Source: Shewanella sp. KT0246 (GTDB lineage Bacteria; Pseudomonadota; Gammaproteobacteria; Enterobacterales; Shewanellaceae). Taken from it: a stretch of DNA of 64,000 nucleotides. Below the pieces are notes generated by a model. The model saw only the letters and a program-made list of their open reading frames with translations. It was not told the origin of the DNA and ran no database searches. The translations under genes and the position numbers were made by a program. The DNA is taken from positions 1 to 64,000 of the forward strand of contig NZ_BPEV01000011.1 in assembly GCF_019654955.1 (NCBI RefSeq). The letters are read 5' to 3'. Positions 1-8,093 of this stretch are shown here, piece after piece; within the stretch, counting starts at the first letter, position 1; every line of letters begins with the position of its first letter.

Positions 1-875
1 ATAGTATTGATTTTCATTTGCCGGTGGAATTTGCCCATTTTAAATATTTTGATGACACAGAATGGGTAGGTATAAATATAATAACCAAGTTATTAAATTA
101 TATTGAAAATAATATTGAAGACCCTTATTTCTTTCTTAATTTAGCGAAATATTTTATTAAAAGAGTGACTGAGTTTACTAAAATAGACTTATCTGATGAT
201 GTTGATATCGCTCAGAAGTTGATTGATTTCACAGTGTTTTACAGCCAAGTATCTGATCTAAATTGGGTGAATCTTGATACGGGTGACTACATTGGGCTAG
301 TGGCTAAGCGAAATCCTATTGAACGTGCTTCTAAGTATGATGATCTATTTGTTTATCTCTCTGTGATGCAAATCCTGAATTTTCACAAAGAAGTAAATTG
401 CAATATAATTATAGAGTTACCTTTTGAGCGTGGCTTTTATGGTTACAATGTTGCTATATTAGAAAATGTTAAATTTAACTGTCAGAACTTGTCAATTTTT
501 GCCCAAAAAACACCAGGTAAGCAGTATGATATTAGGCCATTATGCATTGAAACGATTACTAGCTTAGACAGGATTCATGCCGCTGCTAAGAGTATGATTC
601 CTGCAGAGTTATCTGTTGATACATTAGCTGTTGCATTAGGAATGTCGACACGAAGCTTGCAGCGAGAAGTGAAATCTATGGGTCTTTGTGTCAAAGATAT
701 TATTAAAGAAGTGAAAGCAAATAGATTAAAATTAGTATTAAAGAAAAACCAAGATAATATAAAAGTTACTGCATATGAATGTGGTTTTAAAAGCTTGGCA
801 ATATTTAGTCGTCACTTTTCTAATAATATTGGATGTTGCCCATCTGAATATGTCAGTCGAATTAACGATAAATAA
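1..875 (+). CDS. AraC-family transcriptional regulator, 5' end outside window
   Basis: The frame is open from the first base of the window, so the N-terminus is missing; a TTG at 18 is not a convincing start. The last ~85 residues form an AraC/XylS double helix-turn-helix: a first helix pair around LAVALGMSTRSLQREV, and a second around AYECGFKSLAIFSRHF followed by the family-typical PSEY near the end. The visible N-terminal ~190 residues resemble the ligand-binding half of OruR/ArgR-type regulators but show no diagnostic motif. The gene is markedly AT-rich (many AAT, ATA and TTA codons) compared with the neighbouring tex, which suggests horizontal acquisition. The target is unknown. Confidence 0.8.
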   Translation, partial: SIDFHLPVEFAHFKYFDDTEWVGINIITKLLNYIENNIEDPYFFLNLAKYFIKRVTEFTKIDLSDDVDIAQKLIDFTVFYSQVSDLNWVNLDTGDYIGLVAKRNPIERASKYDDLFVYLSVMQILNFHKEVNCNIIIELPFERGFYGYNVAILENVKFNCQNLSIFAQKTPGKQYDIRPLCIETITSLDRIHAAAKSMIPAELSVDTLAVALGMSTRSLQREVKSMGLCVKDIIKEVKANRLKLVLKKNQDNIKVTAYECGFKSLAIFSRHFSNNIGCCPSEYVSRINDK

Positions 876-1345
876 GTTTATTTTTTGTATATAAATAAAT
901 GTATCAAATGTTACATATGGTAATGGTTATCATTTACGGTTATTTGTTAGTACATTTTTTCTTTTAAAGAAAATTAAATAAATAAAAATAATTAACGTAC
1001 CTCTTTATGGGTATAAGCTGGTTTTTGTTTATTGACTTCCTCGTTTTTAATTTTCATTAACCATAATAACTCATTGTTTTTTATAACCCTGCTATAAGTA
1101 AGTCTACTAGCGTTAAATTAAAATTTGATACGAACCTGTATTTTGATTGTTCTGTTTTAAGAATTTAGTCCGTTCTGTAGCTTTGCTAATGCCTAAAAGA
1201 TCTAGCTAAATTACCGTTAAACTGAGCTGGCATCCTATCTTAGGTTAAAAATACTCTGTAAAAATTTACTTTCTCAATAAACGTTTTTTGCTGGTTATGC
1301 TATCTTTGGGCGATATTTGTTATTCAACACCGAATAAGACCTTTT
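876..1345. other. AT-rich intergenic region upstream of tex
   Basis: This 470-bp stretch has no ORF of note. It continues the low-GC composition of the AraC-type gene. A segment near 920-936 (TAATGGTTATCATTTA) loosely resembles half of a Fur box, but it lies too far from any iron gene to be called. No rho-independent terminator is visible after the regulator. Confidence 0.4.
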
Positions 1346-3694
1346 ATGCTTAGTATTGCTCAGATTATCGCTCAGGAATTGAATGTCCGTGAGCAACAAG
1401 TTTCAGATACCATTGCGTTACTTGATGATGGCTCCACCGTCCCGTTTGTTGCTCGATACCGTAAAGAGGCGACAGGTGGATTGGATGATGCTCAGTTAAG
1501 AACACTCGATAGTCGTTTAGGCTACTTACGTGAACTGGCTGAAAGAAGACAAGTGATTCTTTCTAGCATTGATACCCAAGGTAAACTGACCCCAGAATTA
1601 CAGCGGGCGATTAATAGTGCAGACAGTAAAACCCGTCTTGAAGATCTTTATCTGCCTTACAAGCCTAAACGCCGCACTAAAGGGCAAATTGCCATTGAAG
1701 CGGGTTTATTGGCCTTGGCAGACTTCTTAATCGTTAATCGCCAAGCCAATCTAGACGCTAAAGCAAGCGAGTTTATTAATGTAGAAGCTGGTTTTGCTGA
1801 CACCAAAGCAGTATTAGACGGCGCACGTTTCATCTTAATGGAGCGATTTGCTGAAAATGCTGACCTTTTGCAAAAGGTACGTAAGCATCTTAGCCAACAA
1901 GCTGTGCTTGAAAGTCGTATGGTAAAAGGAAAAGAGAAAGAAGGCGCTAAATTCCGCGACTACTTTGAACACACTGAAGCGATCACTAAAGTGCCGTCTC
2001 ATCGGGCTTTAGCCATGCTCCGCGGCCGCAACGAAGGCGTATTGAGTTTATCAATGAACGCCGACCCTAAAGCGGAAGGGGCGCAAAGCAGTTATTGTGT
2101 GGTGATTATTGCTGACCACTTTAATCTTAAATTGACCGATTCTGATGTCGATCAATGGTTAAAAACGGTTGTGACAGCAACATGGCGTATTAAAATTGCG
2201 CTGCAAATGGAAACTGAGTTTATTAGCCAAATGCGTGAACGTGCTGAAGCAGAAGCGATTAACGTGTTTGCCCGTAACTTAGGTGACTTGTTAATGGCTG
2301 CTCCTGCTGGCGCTAAAGCCACCATGGGGCTTGATCCTGGTTTGCGCACTGGCGTAAAAGTGGCGATTGTGGATAACACAGGTAAATTTGTCACTCATAC
2401 CACTATCTTCCCTCATGCACCGCAAAATGTGTGGGATAAATCAATTCGAACTTTATCTAATCTTGTGAAAATGCATAAGGTAGAGTTGATTGCTATTGGT
2501 AATGGTACAGCTTCTCGTGAAACCGATAAGTTGGCAGCTGAAGTGATTAGCTTTATGAAAGAAACCCACCCAAGTTTGACTAAAATTATGGTCAGCGAAG
2601 CGGGTGCTTCAGTCTATTCTGCTTCTGAATTAGCATCGGAAGAGTTTCCTAATCTTGATGTATCTATTCGTGGCGCCGTTTCAATTGCACGTCGTTTACA
2701 AGATCCGCTAGCAGAGCTGGTGAAGATTGAACCTAAATCAATTGGTGTCGGGCAGTATCAGCATGATGTTAGCCAAAGCCAGTTATCTAGCTCACTTGAA
2801 GCTGTAGTTGAAGACTGTGTAAACGGTGTTGGTGTCGACTTGAACATGGCGTCTGCCCCATTACTGGCTCAAGTGGCAGGTTTAAATAAAACCTTGGCCA
2901 AAAACGTAGTCAGTTACCGTGATGAAAACGGTCAGTTCGAATCACGTAAACAGCTACTTAAAGTGGCGCGTTTAGGCCCTAAAGCCTATGAACAGGCAGC
3001 AGGTTTCTTACGTATTCACCAAGCTAAAAATCCGTTAGATGGCTCATCAGTTCACCCTGAAGCTTATAAGCTAGTTGAGTCGATTGCTAATGCGAAGCAA
3101 CAAACAGTTGAGCAGCTCATGGGGAATAGCGATCTGTTAACCCAGCTTAATGCCGCTGAATTTGTTACTGAAGAATTTGGTTTACCAACCATTACCGATA
3201 TTTTGGCTGAGCTTGATAAACCCGGACGTGATCCCCGTGGTGAGTTTAAAACCGCCAGCTTTAAAGAAGGCGTTGAAGAGCTTAAAGATCTTAAGCTTGA
3301 AATGATCCTCGAAGGCGTGGTGACTAATGTGACTAACTTTGGTGCCTTCGTTGATGTTGGTGTTCACCAAGACGGTTTAGTGCATATCTCTTCACTGACA
3401 GACAAGTTTGTCAGCGATCCACACACGATTGTTAAAGCAGGTGATGTGGTTAAAGTGAAAGTCATGGAAGTGGATGTTGAACGTCGCCGTATTGCATTAA
3501 GCATGCGCTTAGATGAGCCATTACAAGCAAAAGCGAGCAGTAACAAGCCTGTTTCATCAAATAAAGGCCAGCCGAATAAGCCTGCAGGTAATAAACCAGT
3601 AGCTAAGAGTGGTCAACGTAAGCAAAATAAAGCCCCTGCCAATGCGGCAATGGGTGATGCGTTTGCTAATGCGTTTGCCAAGCTTAAGAAGTAA
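1346..3694 (+). CDS. tex: Tex family RNA-binding transcriptional accessory protein
   Basis: The 782-residue protein matches the usual Tex/YhgF length and order. It has a helical N-terminal region, a YqgF/RNase H-like domain beginning near residue 324 ([17 protein letters not shown]), a helix-hairpin-helix region near 500-560 ([14 protein letters not shown], followed by [21 protein letters not shown]), and a C-terminal S1 RNA-binding domain at about 649-722 ([21 protein letters not shown]). The last ~50 residues are a Lys/Asn/Pro-rich tail. Tex binds nucleic acids and affects transcription and RNA turnover in the cytoplasm. The gene stands alone, starts at ATG with a weak ribosome site, and ends before a strong terminator. 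Confidence 0.96.
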   Translation: MLSIAQIIAQELNVREQQVSDTIALLDDGSTVPFVARYRKEATGGLDDAQLRTLDSRLGYLRELAERRQVILSSIDTQGKLTPELQRAINSADSKTRLEDLYLPYKPKRRTKGQIAIEAGLLALADFLIVNRQANLDAKASEFINVEAGFADTKAVLDGARFILMERFAENADLLQKVRKHLSQQAVLESRMVKGKEKEGAKFRDYFEHTEAITKVPSHRALAMLRGRNEGVLSLSMNADPKAEGAQSSYCVVIIADHFNLKLTDSDVDQWLKTVVTATWRIKIALQMETEFISQMRERAEAEAINVFARNLGDLLMAAPAGAKATMGLDPGLRTGVKVAIVDNTGKFVTHTTIFPHAPQNVWDKSIRTLSNLVKMHKVELIAIGNGTASRETDKLAAEVISFMKETHPSLTKIMVSEAGASVYSASELASEEFPNLDVSIRGAVSIARRLQDPLAELVKIEPKSIGVGQYQHDVSQSQLSSSLEAVVEDCVNGVGVDLNMASAPLLAQVAGLNKTLAKNVVSYRDENGQFESRKQLLKVARLGPKAYEQAAGFLRIHQAKNPLDGSSVHPEAYKLVESIANAKQQTVEQLMGNSDLLTQLNAAEFVTEEFGLPTITDILAELDKPGRDPRGEFKTASFKEGVEELKDLKLEMILEGVVTNVTNFGAFVDVGVHQDGLVHISSLTDKFVSDPHTIVKAGDVVKVKVMEVDVERRRIALSMRLDEPLQAKASSNKPVSSNKGQPNKPAGNKPVAKSGQRKQNKAPANAAMGDAFANAFAKLKK

Positions 3695-3734
3695 CGTGTG
3701 AATAGCGGCAAGTAACTGCAAAGTCTGCAAAATA

Positions 3735-3770
3735 AAAAAGCCCAACAACTGAGTTGTTGGGCTTTTTTAT
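3735..3770. terminator. Bidirectional rho-independent terminator after tex
   Basis: A perfect 10-bp stem GCCCAACAAC/GTTGTTGGGC (3741-3750 and 3754-3763) has a 3-nt loop, an A tract before it and a T tract after it. It lies between convergent genes and can serve both. Confidence 0.9.
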
Positions 3771-3825
3771 TTAATTTAGAAACAATGGTCTACGTTAATT
3801 GTTCATAACTTAAACAGCTCATAAG

Positions 3826-4752
3826 TTATTGGCTATGAATTTGGCAAACCTCATCAAAATTCATCTTTGGTGATAGCAATAACCCTTGTTGCTGCATTTG
3901 AATGAACTCTTCGTTTTCCATCAATGGGTTGTCGATATTAAAAATAATTCGCGAGTCTAAATTGATGTTTTCAAGTGCATGGCAATATTGCTGATAAAAA
4001 GCATGATCGAATTGACCATTGGCGATTATTCGTTCCATGCCGATTTGAATTCGCTCAGCTAATTTAGGGTTATTGGGCGAGACATAAAAAATGGTGATCA
4101 GTGGAATATGCAGAAGTACATTATCGTCTAATACGAGCTCAGGAAACGATTGAGAATAGATAGCAAGTTCATCTGACACTTCATTAATACCGCGGCCAAA
4201 ACTAGTAAACCTACCTCGTTCAAGCATATGGAATAAGCCTTCATAACTTGAACCAACAATAACGTCAAAACCAGCTTGTTCTAAGGCATTTCTTGTGGAC
4301 CAAAATATACCAGAGCCAGTGGGATAACTTTTAAGTTGAGCTAAGGTTTGAATCTGTTGAAATGCTTCATAGTTTTCTTGTTTTATGATGAAAACTCTAA
4401 AGCCTTGAATACCTTTGCGCAGGGGGAGCTTAATTGGAATAAGTGACTCATTCCAACCCACTTTTGGAGCTTCGGCTATTACGTTGATTAATGAACCGCT
4501 GATTAATTCGCTTAGCACTCTATCGCGGGTCATAAATACTTCAGAATGCGCAATTTCCCAGTCACCGAAATCATTCTCTGTTTGTTTTAAAATGAGCTTC
4601 ATTAATTCAAAGCTATATTGGTAGCGAGAGTCTTTACTTGATGCGGGTTGGTTGAAAATAACCACATCTTTGGCAAGAGTGGTGTTTGCGATAAAAAAAC
4701 AGCTGGAAAATAAACAAATAATCGTGGCAAGGAAATACGTTGAACGTGTCAT
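3826..4752 (-). CDS. Periplasmic solute-binding protein (SBP family 3-like)
   Basis: The 308-residue product starts with a clear Sec signal peptide (MTRSTYFLATIICLFSSCFFIANTTLAKD), so it is probably periplasmic. The rest resembles stand-alone bacterial extracellular solute-binding proteins of the ABC amino-acid type, with segments such as MERGRFTSFGRGINEV and a late LAERIQIGMERIIANGQFDHAF typical of that fold. There is no adjacent permease or ATPase, so it may act as an orphan sensor-like binding protein, as is common in Shewanella. Translation starts at ATG behind a good ribosome site (GGAGG). The ligand is unknown. Confidence 0.75.
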   Translation of the reverse strand: MTRSTYFLATIICLFSSCFFIANTTLAKDVVIFNQPASSKDSRYQYSFELMKLILKQTENDFGDWEIAHSEVFMTRDRVLSELISGSLINVIAEAPKVGWNESLIPIKLPLRKGIQGFRVFIIKQENYEAFQQIQTLAQLKSYPTGSGIFWSTRNALEQAGFDVIVGSSYEGLFHMLERGRFTSFGRGINEVSDELAIYSQSFPELVLDDNVLLHIPLITIFYVSPNNPKLAERIQIGMERIIANGQFDHAFYQQYCHALENINLDSRIIFNIDNPLMENEEFIQMQQQGLLLSPKMNFDEVCQIHSQ

Positions 4753-5062
4753 TTTTGCCTCCGATATTTGTATTTTATTGAATTACTATCCCAATATAAT
4801 TAATTAGTTATCAATACTCAATAACAATAAAAGCGTAAATCTCAGGTCAACTTTAGTTGACCTTGCCCTGAATGGCATAAAGAGTTATTTCATTTGTTTC
4901 TGCAGTTGATGAAGTAGACGTTATACCTCATTTAATAGCTTGCTGTATCTGCTCTACAGTTGGTACTGATTTAAGAAGAATGAGTTGCCGTTGCACGGTA
5001 TCGAACACCAATTGATTATTCAGAAGGACAGTACTATGCGATTACTATGTCATTACTATGGC
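4753..5062. other. Intergenic region with no recognised gene
   Basis: This AT-rich sequence must contain the promoter of the leftward binding-protein gene. No open frame, repeat or regulatory motif stands out. Confidence 0.4.
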
Positions 5063-5094
5063 AAAAAAGCGCTAAACCAATTCAGGCTTAGCGC
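5063..5094 (-). terminator. Rho-independent terminator of the monooxygenase gene
   Basis: Read on the minus strand it is a GCGCTAA/TTAGCGC stem followed by a run of six T. It lies about 30 bp beyond the stop of the leftward gene that ends at 5124. Confidence 0.8.
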
Positions 5095-5123
5095 ATTTAT
5101 AACAAAAGGGGAGGAAGTCTAAC

Positions 5124-5414
5124 TTAAGCGATTTGGGTCATTTCATTTAAAATGAATTGATCAACTGCACCTTCGGTTGCTGCCATGTATTCAGCTAAAT
5201 GAGTGTTACCCATATGTGTTTGCCATAATTCACGTGTATCCCAGTTTTCGTAAAACATGAAGTGAGCTGGGTTTTCGTTGTCTTGGTGCAAGTCATAATT
5301 GATGCAACCTGCTTCCGCTCGAGTCATTTCAATCAGTTTAAGCAACTCGGCTTTTACGAGATCTACTTTGTCGGCTTTAGCAATAATGTTGGCAACGATA
5401 GTTAATTTAGTCAT
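5124..5414 (-). CDS. Putative quinol monooxygenase, ABM domain (YgiN-like)
   Basis: The start chosen is the ATG at 5414 (MTKLTIVANIIAK), behind AGGA. The frame continues upstream but that extension is not protein-like. The 96-residue product is a single antibiotic-biosynthesis-monooxygenase (ABM) ferredoxin-like domain. It carries the family hallmarks RAEAGCINYDLHQDNENPAHFMFYENW and the HLAEYMAATEG segment. Family members such as E. coli YgiN act on quinols as small cytoplasmic dimers. The gene is monocistronic with its own terminator. The substrate cannot be deduced. Confidence 0.85.
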   Translation of the reverse strand: MTKLTIVANIIAKADKVDLVKAELLKLIEMTRAEAGCINYDLHQDNENPAHFMFYENWDTRELWQTHMGNTHLAEYMAATEGAVDQFILNEMTQIA

Positions 5415-5832
5415 GTTGGATGTCCTATAGCTTGTGAGTTTAAAACAGAAACGGCTTATTGGTGTGAGCGTGTTTCCGTTTGATGTAGCTATATTAGGCT
5501 TTTCAAGAGACCTAATAAACAGGGTAAAGTTTGAAATATTATCAAATAAAAATTGATAATTGTTCAATCAGAAACCTAATGAATCAAGTGCAGTAAGCTA
5601 GAGTGTAGCTATAGACAGCCACTAAGTGATGAACTGGCTAAAAACTATCAGTGGCTAGCTGAATGATGATATTTCTAAGCGAATCATATGCTGACTTTCA
5701 AATAAATAAGGCTACAGGTTGCTGAGCTATGGAAACGAAAAGGTTCAAGTACACTAAATCAAGTACACTAAATGAAGAAAAATCTAGATTTGCTGAATCG
5801 CAACGAAGTTTGCTTGAATATTTAACTTAGGG
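5415..5832. other. Intergenic region with a 14-bp tandem duplication
   Basis: No gene is supported here. The only structure seen is CAAGTACACTAAAT repeated head to tail at 5746-5759 and 5760-5773. It lies just downstream of the Gln-rich gene, which reads leftward and ends at 5833. Confidence 0.5.
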
Positions 5833-6366
5833 TTAAACGAGAGCAAATAGTTGGTTTTGACTTGAAGGGGTAGTTTGTTGCTGATAAAACTGACCAACAC
5901 GCTCGCCAAGCTGCTGATAAAACGCTTCTGACTGTTCTGCAGAGGCTTCATTTAACAATAAGCTTTGAATCGCACGGGAGTTATCTTTGTTGGTGCTTTT
6001 CTCTGCTTCAACATTGGTCGACTGAGCATTTTTCTGTTGAATATCACGGCGCTGAATAGTTGGGTTACTGTTAGCCGCAACTCGTAATAATTGTGGGAAT
6101 ATGCCTTTTGGCCCCAAAGCTTGTTGCTGAGCTTGCTGTTGCGTTAATTGTTGTTCGTTAGATTGCTTTTGCTGCTGTTTTTGCTCGATCAACTCATGAC
6201 GTGTTAGTCGCTCATTTTGTTGATTGTAAGCACGTTCTTGATGTGCTTTAGATAATTCTTGCGGCGGCAATATCGGTTTAGCTTGCTGGTTATCCGCGCG
6301 CGCAAGATCGGTTGCAACATTACTTGTCGCAATCGGTACTTGGGGATAATTGGTGACAACCAGCAT
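5833..6366 (-). CDS. Gln-rich hypothetical protein
   Basis: The start chosen is the ATG at 6366 (MLVVTNYPQVP), with GTGAG just upstream; an in-frame GTG lies at 6375. The 177-residue product has no signal peptide and no membrane segment. Its middle third is a charged, Gln-rich stretch (HELIEQKQQQKQSNEQQLTQQQAQQQ) likely to be helical or disordered, and the C-terminus (SEAFYQQLGERVGQFYQQQ) may be amphipathic. No known domain was recognised. It follows bioH by 66 bp on the same strand and could be co-transcribed with it. Confidence 0.65.
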   Translation of the reverse strand: MLVVTNYPQVPIATSNVATDLARADNQQAKPILPPQELSKAHQERAYNQQNERLTRHELIEQKQQQKQSNEQQLTQQQAQQQALGPKGIFPQLLRVAANSNPTIQRRDIQQKNAQSTNVEAEKSTNKDNSRAIQSLLLNEASAEQSEAFYQQLGERVGQFYQQQTTPSSQNQLFALV

Positions 6367-6432
6367 AAAACTCACTTAAGCAATGGCTAATAACGTTTAA
6401 ATTATAGTCAATTAGCAAGAGGTTTTATAGGG

Positions 6433-7233
6433 TTAAGTTGCTTGTTTTTTGATCCATGGTAGTAATTCATCCAAAAACGCCTGAGGGTGTGAAATGAACG
6501 GTGCGTGGGATGCTTTATTGTGAATGACGTCTGTTGTATTTGTTACTTGAGGTAAAATAGTTGGGATCTTCTTCGGCACCAAACTGTCACATTTACCCCA
6601 AATTCTTAACCATGGTTGTTCAATCAAATGCAGCTGATCACGCAAATCAACAGTGCGTAGCATACTTAATCCTTGATCTAATACGCTCTGACTCGGTAAT
6701 GGTTTGGCTAACACTAGCTTTTTAATCGTGACAATATCATCTTTAGCTGAGTCACTACCCATAGCTTGTATTGCTAGAAATCGCTCGACCGTTTTAGCTA
6801 AATTCACATTAAGTTGAGCGGAAAATTGGGCTAAAACTTTGGGGGCGATACCCGGCCAAGTTACTTGCTCTGAGTCCGTTTTCGCCTCTTGTGCCATAAA
6901 ACATGGCGATGAAGCGACTGTAATTAATGCTTTGACAGATTCAGGGTGATTAATGGCAATTTGGCTGGCGACTAATCCACCTAATGACCAGCCGAGCCAA
7001 ATAGCGTTTTTAGGTAATTGGGCGGAAAGTTGTGCAGCCCAAGCGCTAATATCTCCGCTATTTTCTTTGCTGTTACCAAATCCCGGCAGATCCACATAAT
7101 GCACTCTATACTCACTAAGCGCCGTTTGTAATGGATGAAAAACGGCAGAATTTACCCCCCAACCATGAAGTAAAATAAGATCTTGGCCTTCACCAATAGT
7201 ATGAGCATCTAGCTTTGGTAAATTGGATTGCAC
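6433..7233 (-). CDS. bioH: Pimeloyl-ACP methyl ester carboxylesterase BioH
   Basis: BioH removes the methyl group from pimeloyl-ACP methyl ester, ending pimeloyl synthesis for biotin. The 266-residue alpha/beta hydrolase has the oxyanion segment LLHGWGVNSAVF, the nucleophile elbow GWSLGG with Ser83, and a late acid (CDS) and His (NKASHAPFISHP), all as in E. coli BioH. The GTG start at 7233 is preceded by AAAGGG. It diverges from comF, the same bioH/comF neighbourhood seen in many gammaproteobacteria; nfuA lies about 3.7 kb away beyond a large peptidase. Confidence 0.92.
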   Translation of the reverse strand: MQSNLPKLDAHTIGEGQDLILLHGWGVNSAVFHPLQTALSEYRVHYVDLPGFGNSKENSGDISAWAAQLSAQLPKNAIWLGWSLGGLVASQIAINHPESVKALITVASSPCFMAQEAKTDSEQVTWPGIAPKVLAQFSAQLNVNLAKTVERFLAIQAMGSDSAKDDIVTIKKLVLAKPLPSQSVLDQGLSMLRTVDLRDQLHLIEQPWLRIWGKCDSLVPKKIPTILPQVTNTTDVIHNKASHAPFISHPQAFLDELLPWIKKQAT

Positions 7234-7291
7234 AGGATTCCCTTTCGGTTGAGTAATGGAGGGTAATTTCCATACAGGATAAGGATATTAT

Positions 7292-8086
7292 ATGGATTGG
7301 CAACTCCCACAAGTCTGTTATTCAGGCTTACGTGCGATTAAATACACGATTTTGCGCAACCTGCCGAACCGGTGTTTGTTGTGTCGCCAAGACATTCCAC
7401 ACTACAGGCCGTTTCAAAACGAACTGCAAGGGTTTGAACAACAAAAACCACAGACAGGTATCTGCCAATACTGTCTTATTGCAGGCTTATATCAGCATGA
7501 AGTGTGTTTAGGTTGTGGCAAAGGTATCCAAATACTGCAGCGATATTGCGGTCAATGTCAGCGGCGTGAGCCAATAATGGTAGTCGCTCCATGTAGTTAT
7601 CATCAAGGCCTAGGCGAGTTAATCTCCGCGATAAAATATCGGCAACAGTGCGCCCCATTGCATGCGCTAGTGCAGGTATTGGCTATTCGAGTAATGGATT
7701 TGGTTGCAAGGGGTATTATTCAATTACCACAGGTGATCATTCCTGTGCCATTACATGTTAATCGTTTAAAATCCCGCGGATTTAATCAAGCATGGTTGAT
7801 TGCCAATATACTGAGCCAGCAATTGGGAATTAAGATGGATGATGCATTACTCAGACGGCACCTTGATACCAAAGCGCAAGCAGGTTTAGATGGTAAAGCA
7901 AGGCGTTTAAACTGCGAAGACGCATTTAAGTTAACCCAGAAAATAACTTTTCAGCGAGTCGCGTTAATTGATGACGTCGTGACAACAGGCACAACCATCA
8001 ATGAAATCAGTAAACTGTTTACTGCAGAATATGTGCATGTTCAATGCTGGTGCTTAGCCAGAGCAGAAGCACCAGGACTGTTATAA
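7292..8086 (+). CDS. comF: ComF family phosphoribosyltransferase-like protein
   Basis: The 264-residue protein has an N-terminal zinc-ribbon-like region with paired cysteines (CLLC, CQYC, CLGCGKG, CGQC) and a C-terminal type I phosphoribosyltransferase fold with the PRPP loop ALIDDVVTTGTT. Relatives include ComF/GntX, linked to DNA uptake or nutritional use of DNA. The ATG start has an AAGGA site. It diverges from bioH across 58 bp and converges on the M14 peptidase gene with a gap of only 7 bp. Confidence 0.9.
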   Translation: MDWQLPQVCYSGLRAIKYTILRNLPNRCLLCRQDIPHYRPFQNELQGFEQQKPQTGICQYCLIAGLYQHEVCLGCGKGIQILQRYCGQCQRREPIMVVAPCSYHQGLGELISAIKYRQQCAPLHALVQVLAIRVMDLVARGIIQLPQVIIPVPLHVNRLKSRGFNQAWLIANILSQQLGIKMDDALLRRHLDTKAQAGLDGKARRLNCEDAFKLTQKITFQRVALIDDVVTTGTTINEISKLFTAEYVHVQCWCLARAEAPGLL

Positions 8087-8093
8087 GTAAGAG

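Noticed and set aside
918-936. Fur box before tex
   Set aside because: Only a partial match and no iron-related gene downstream.
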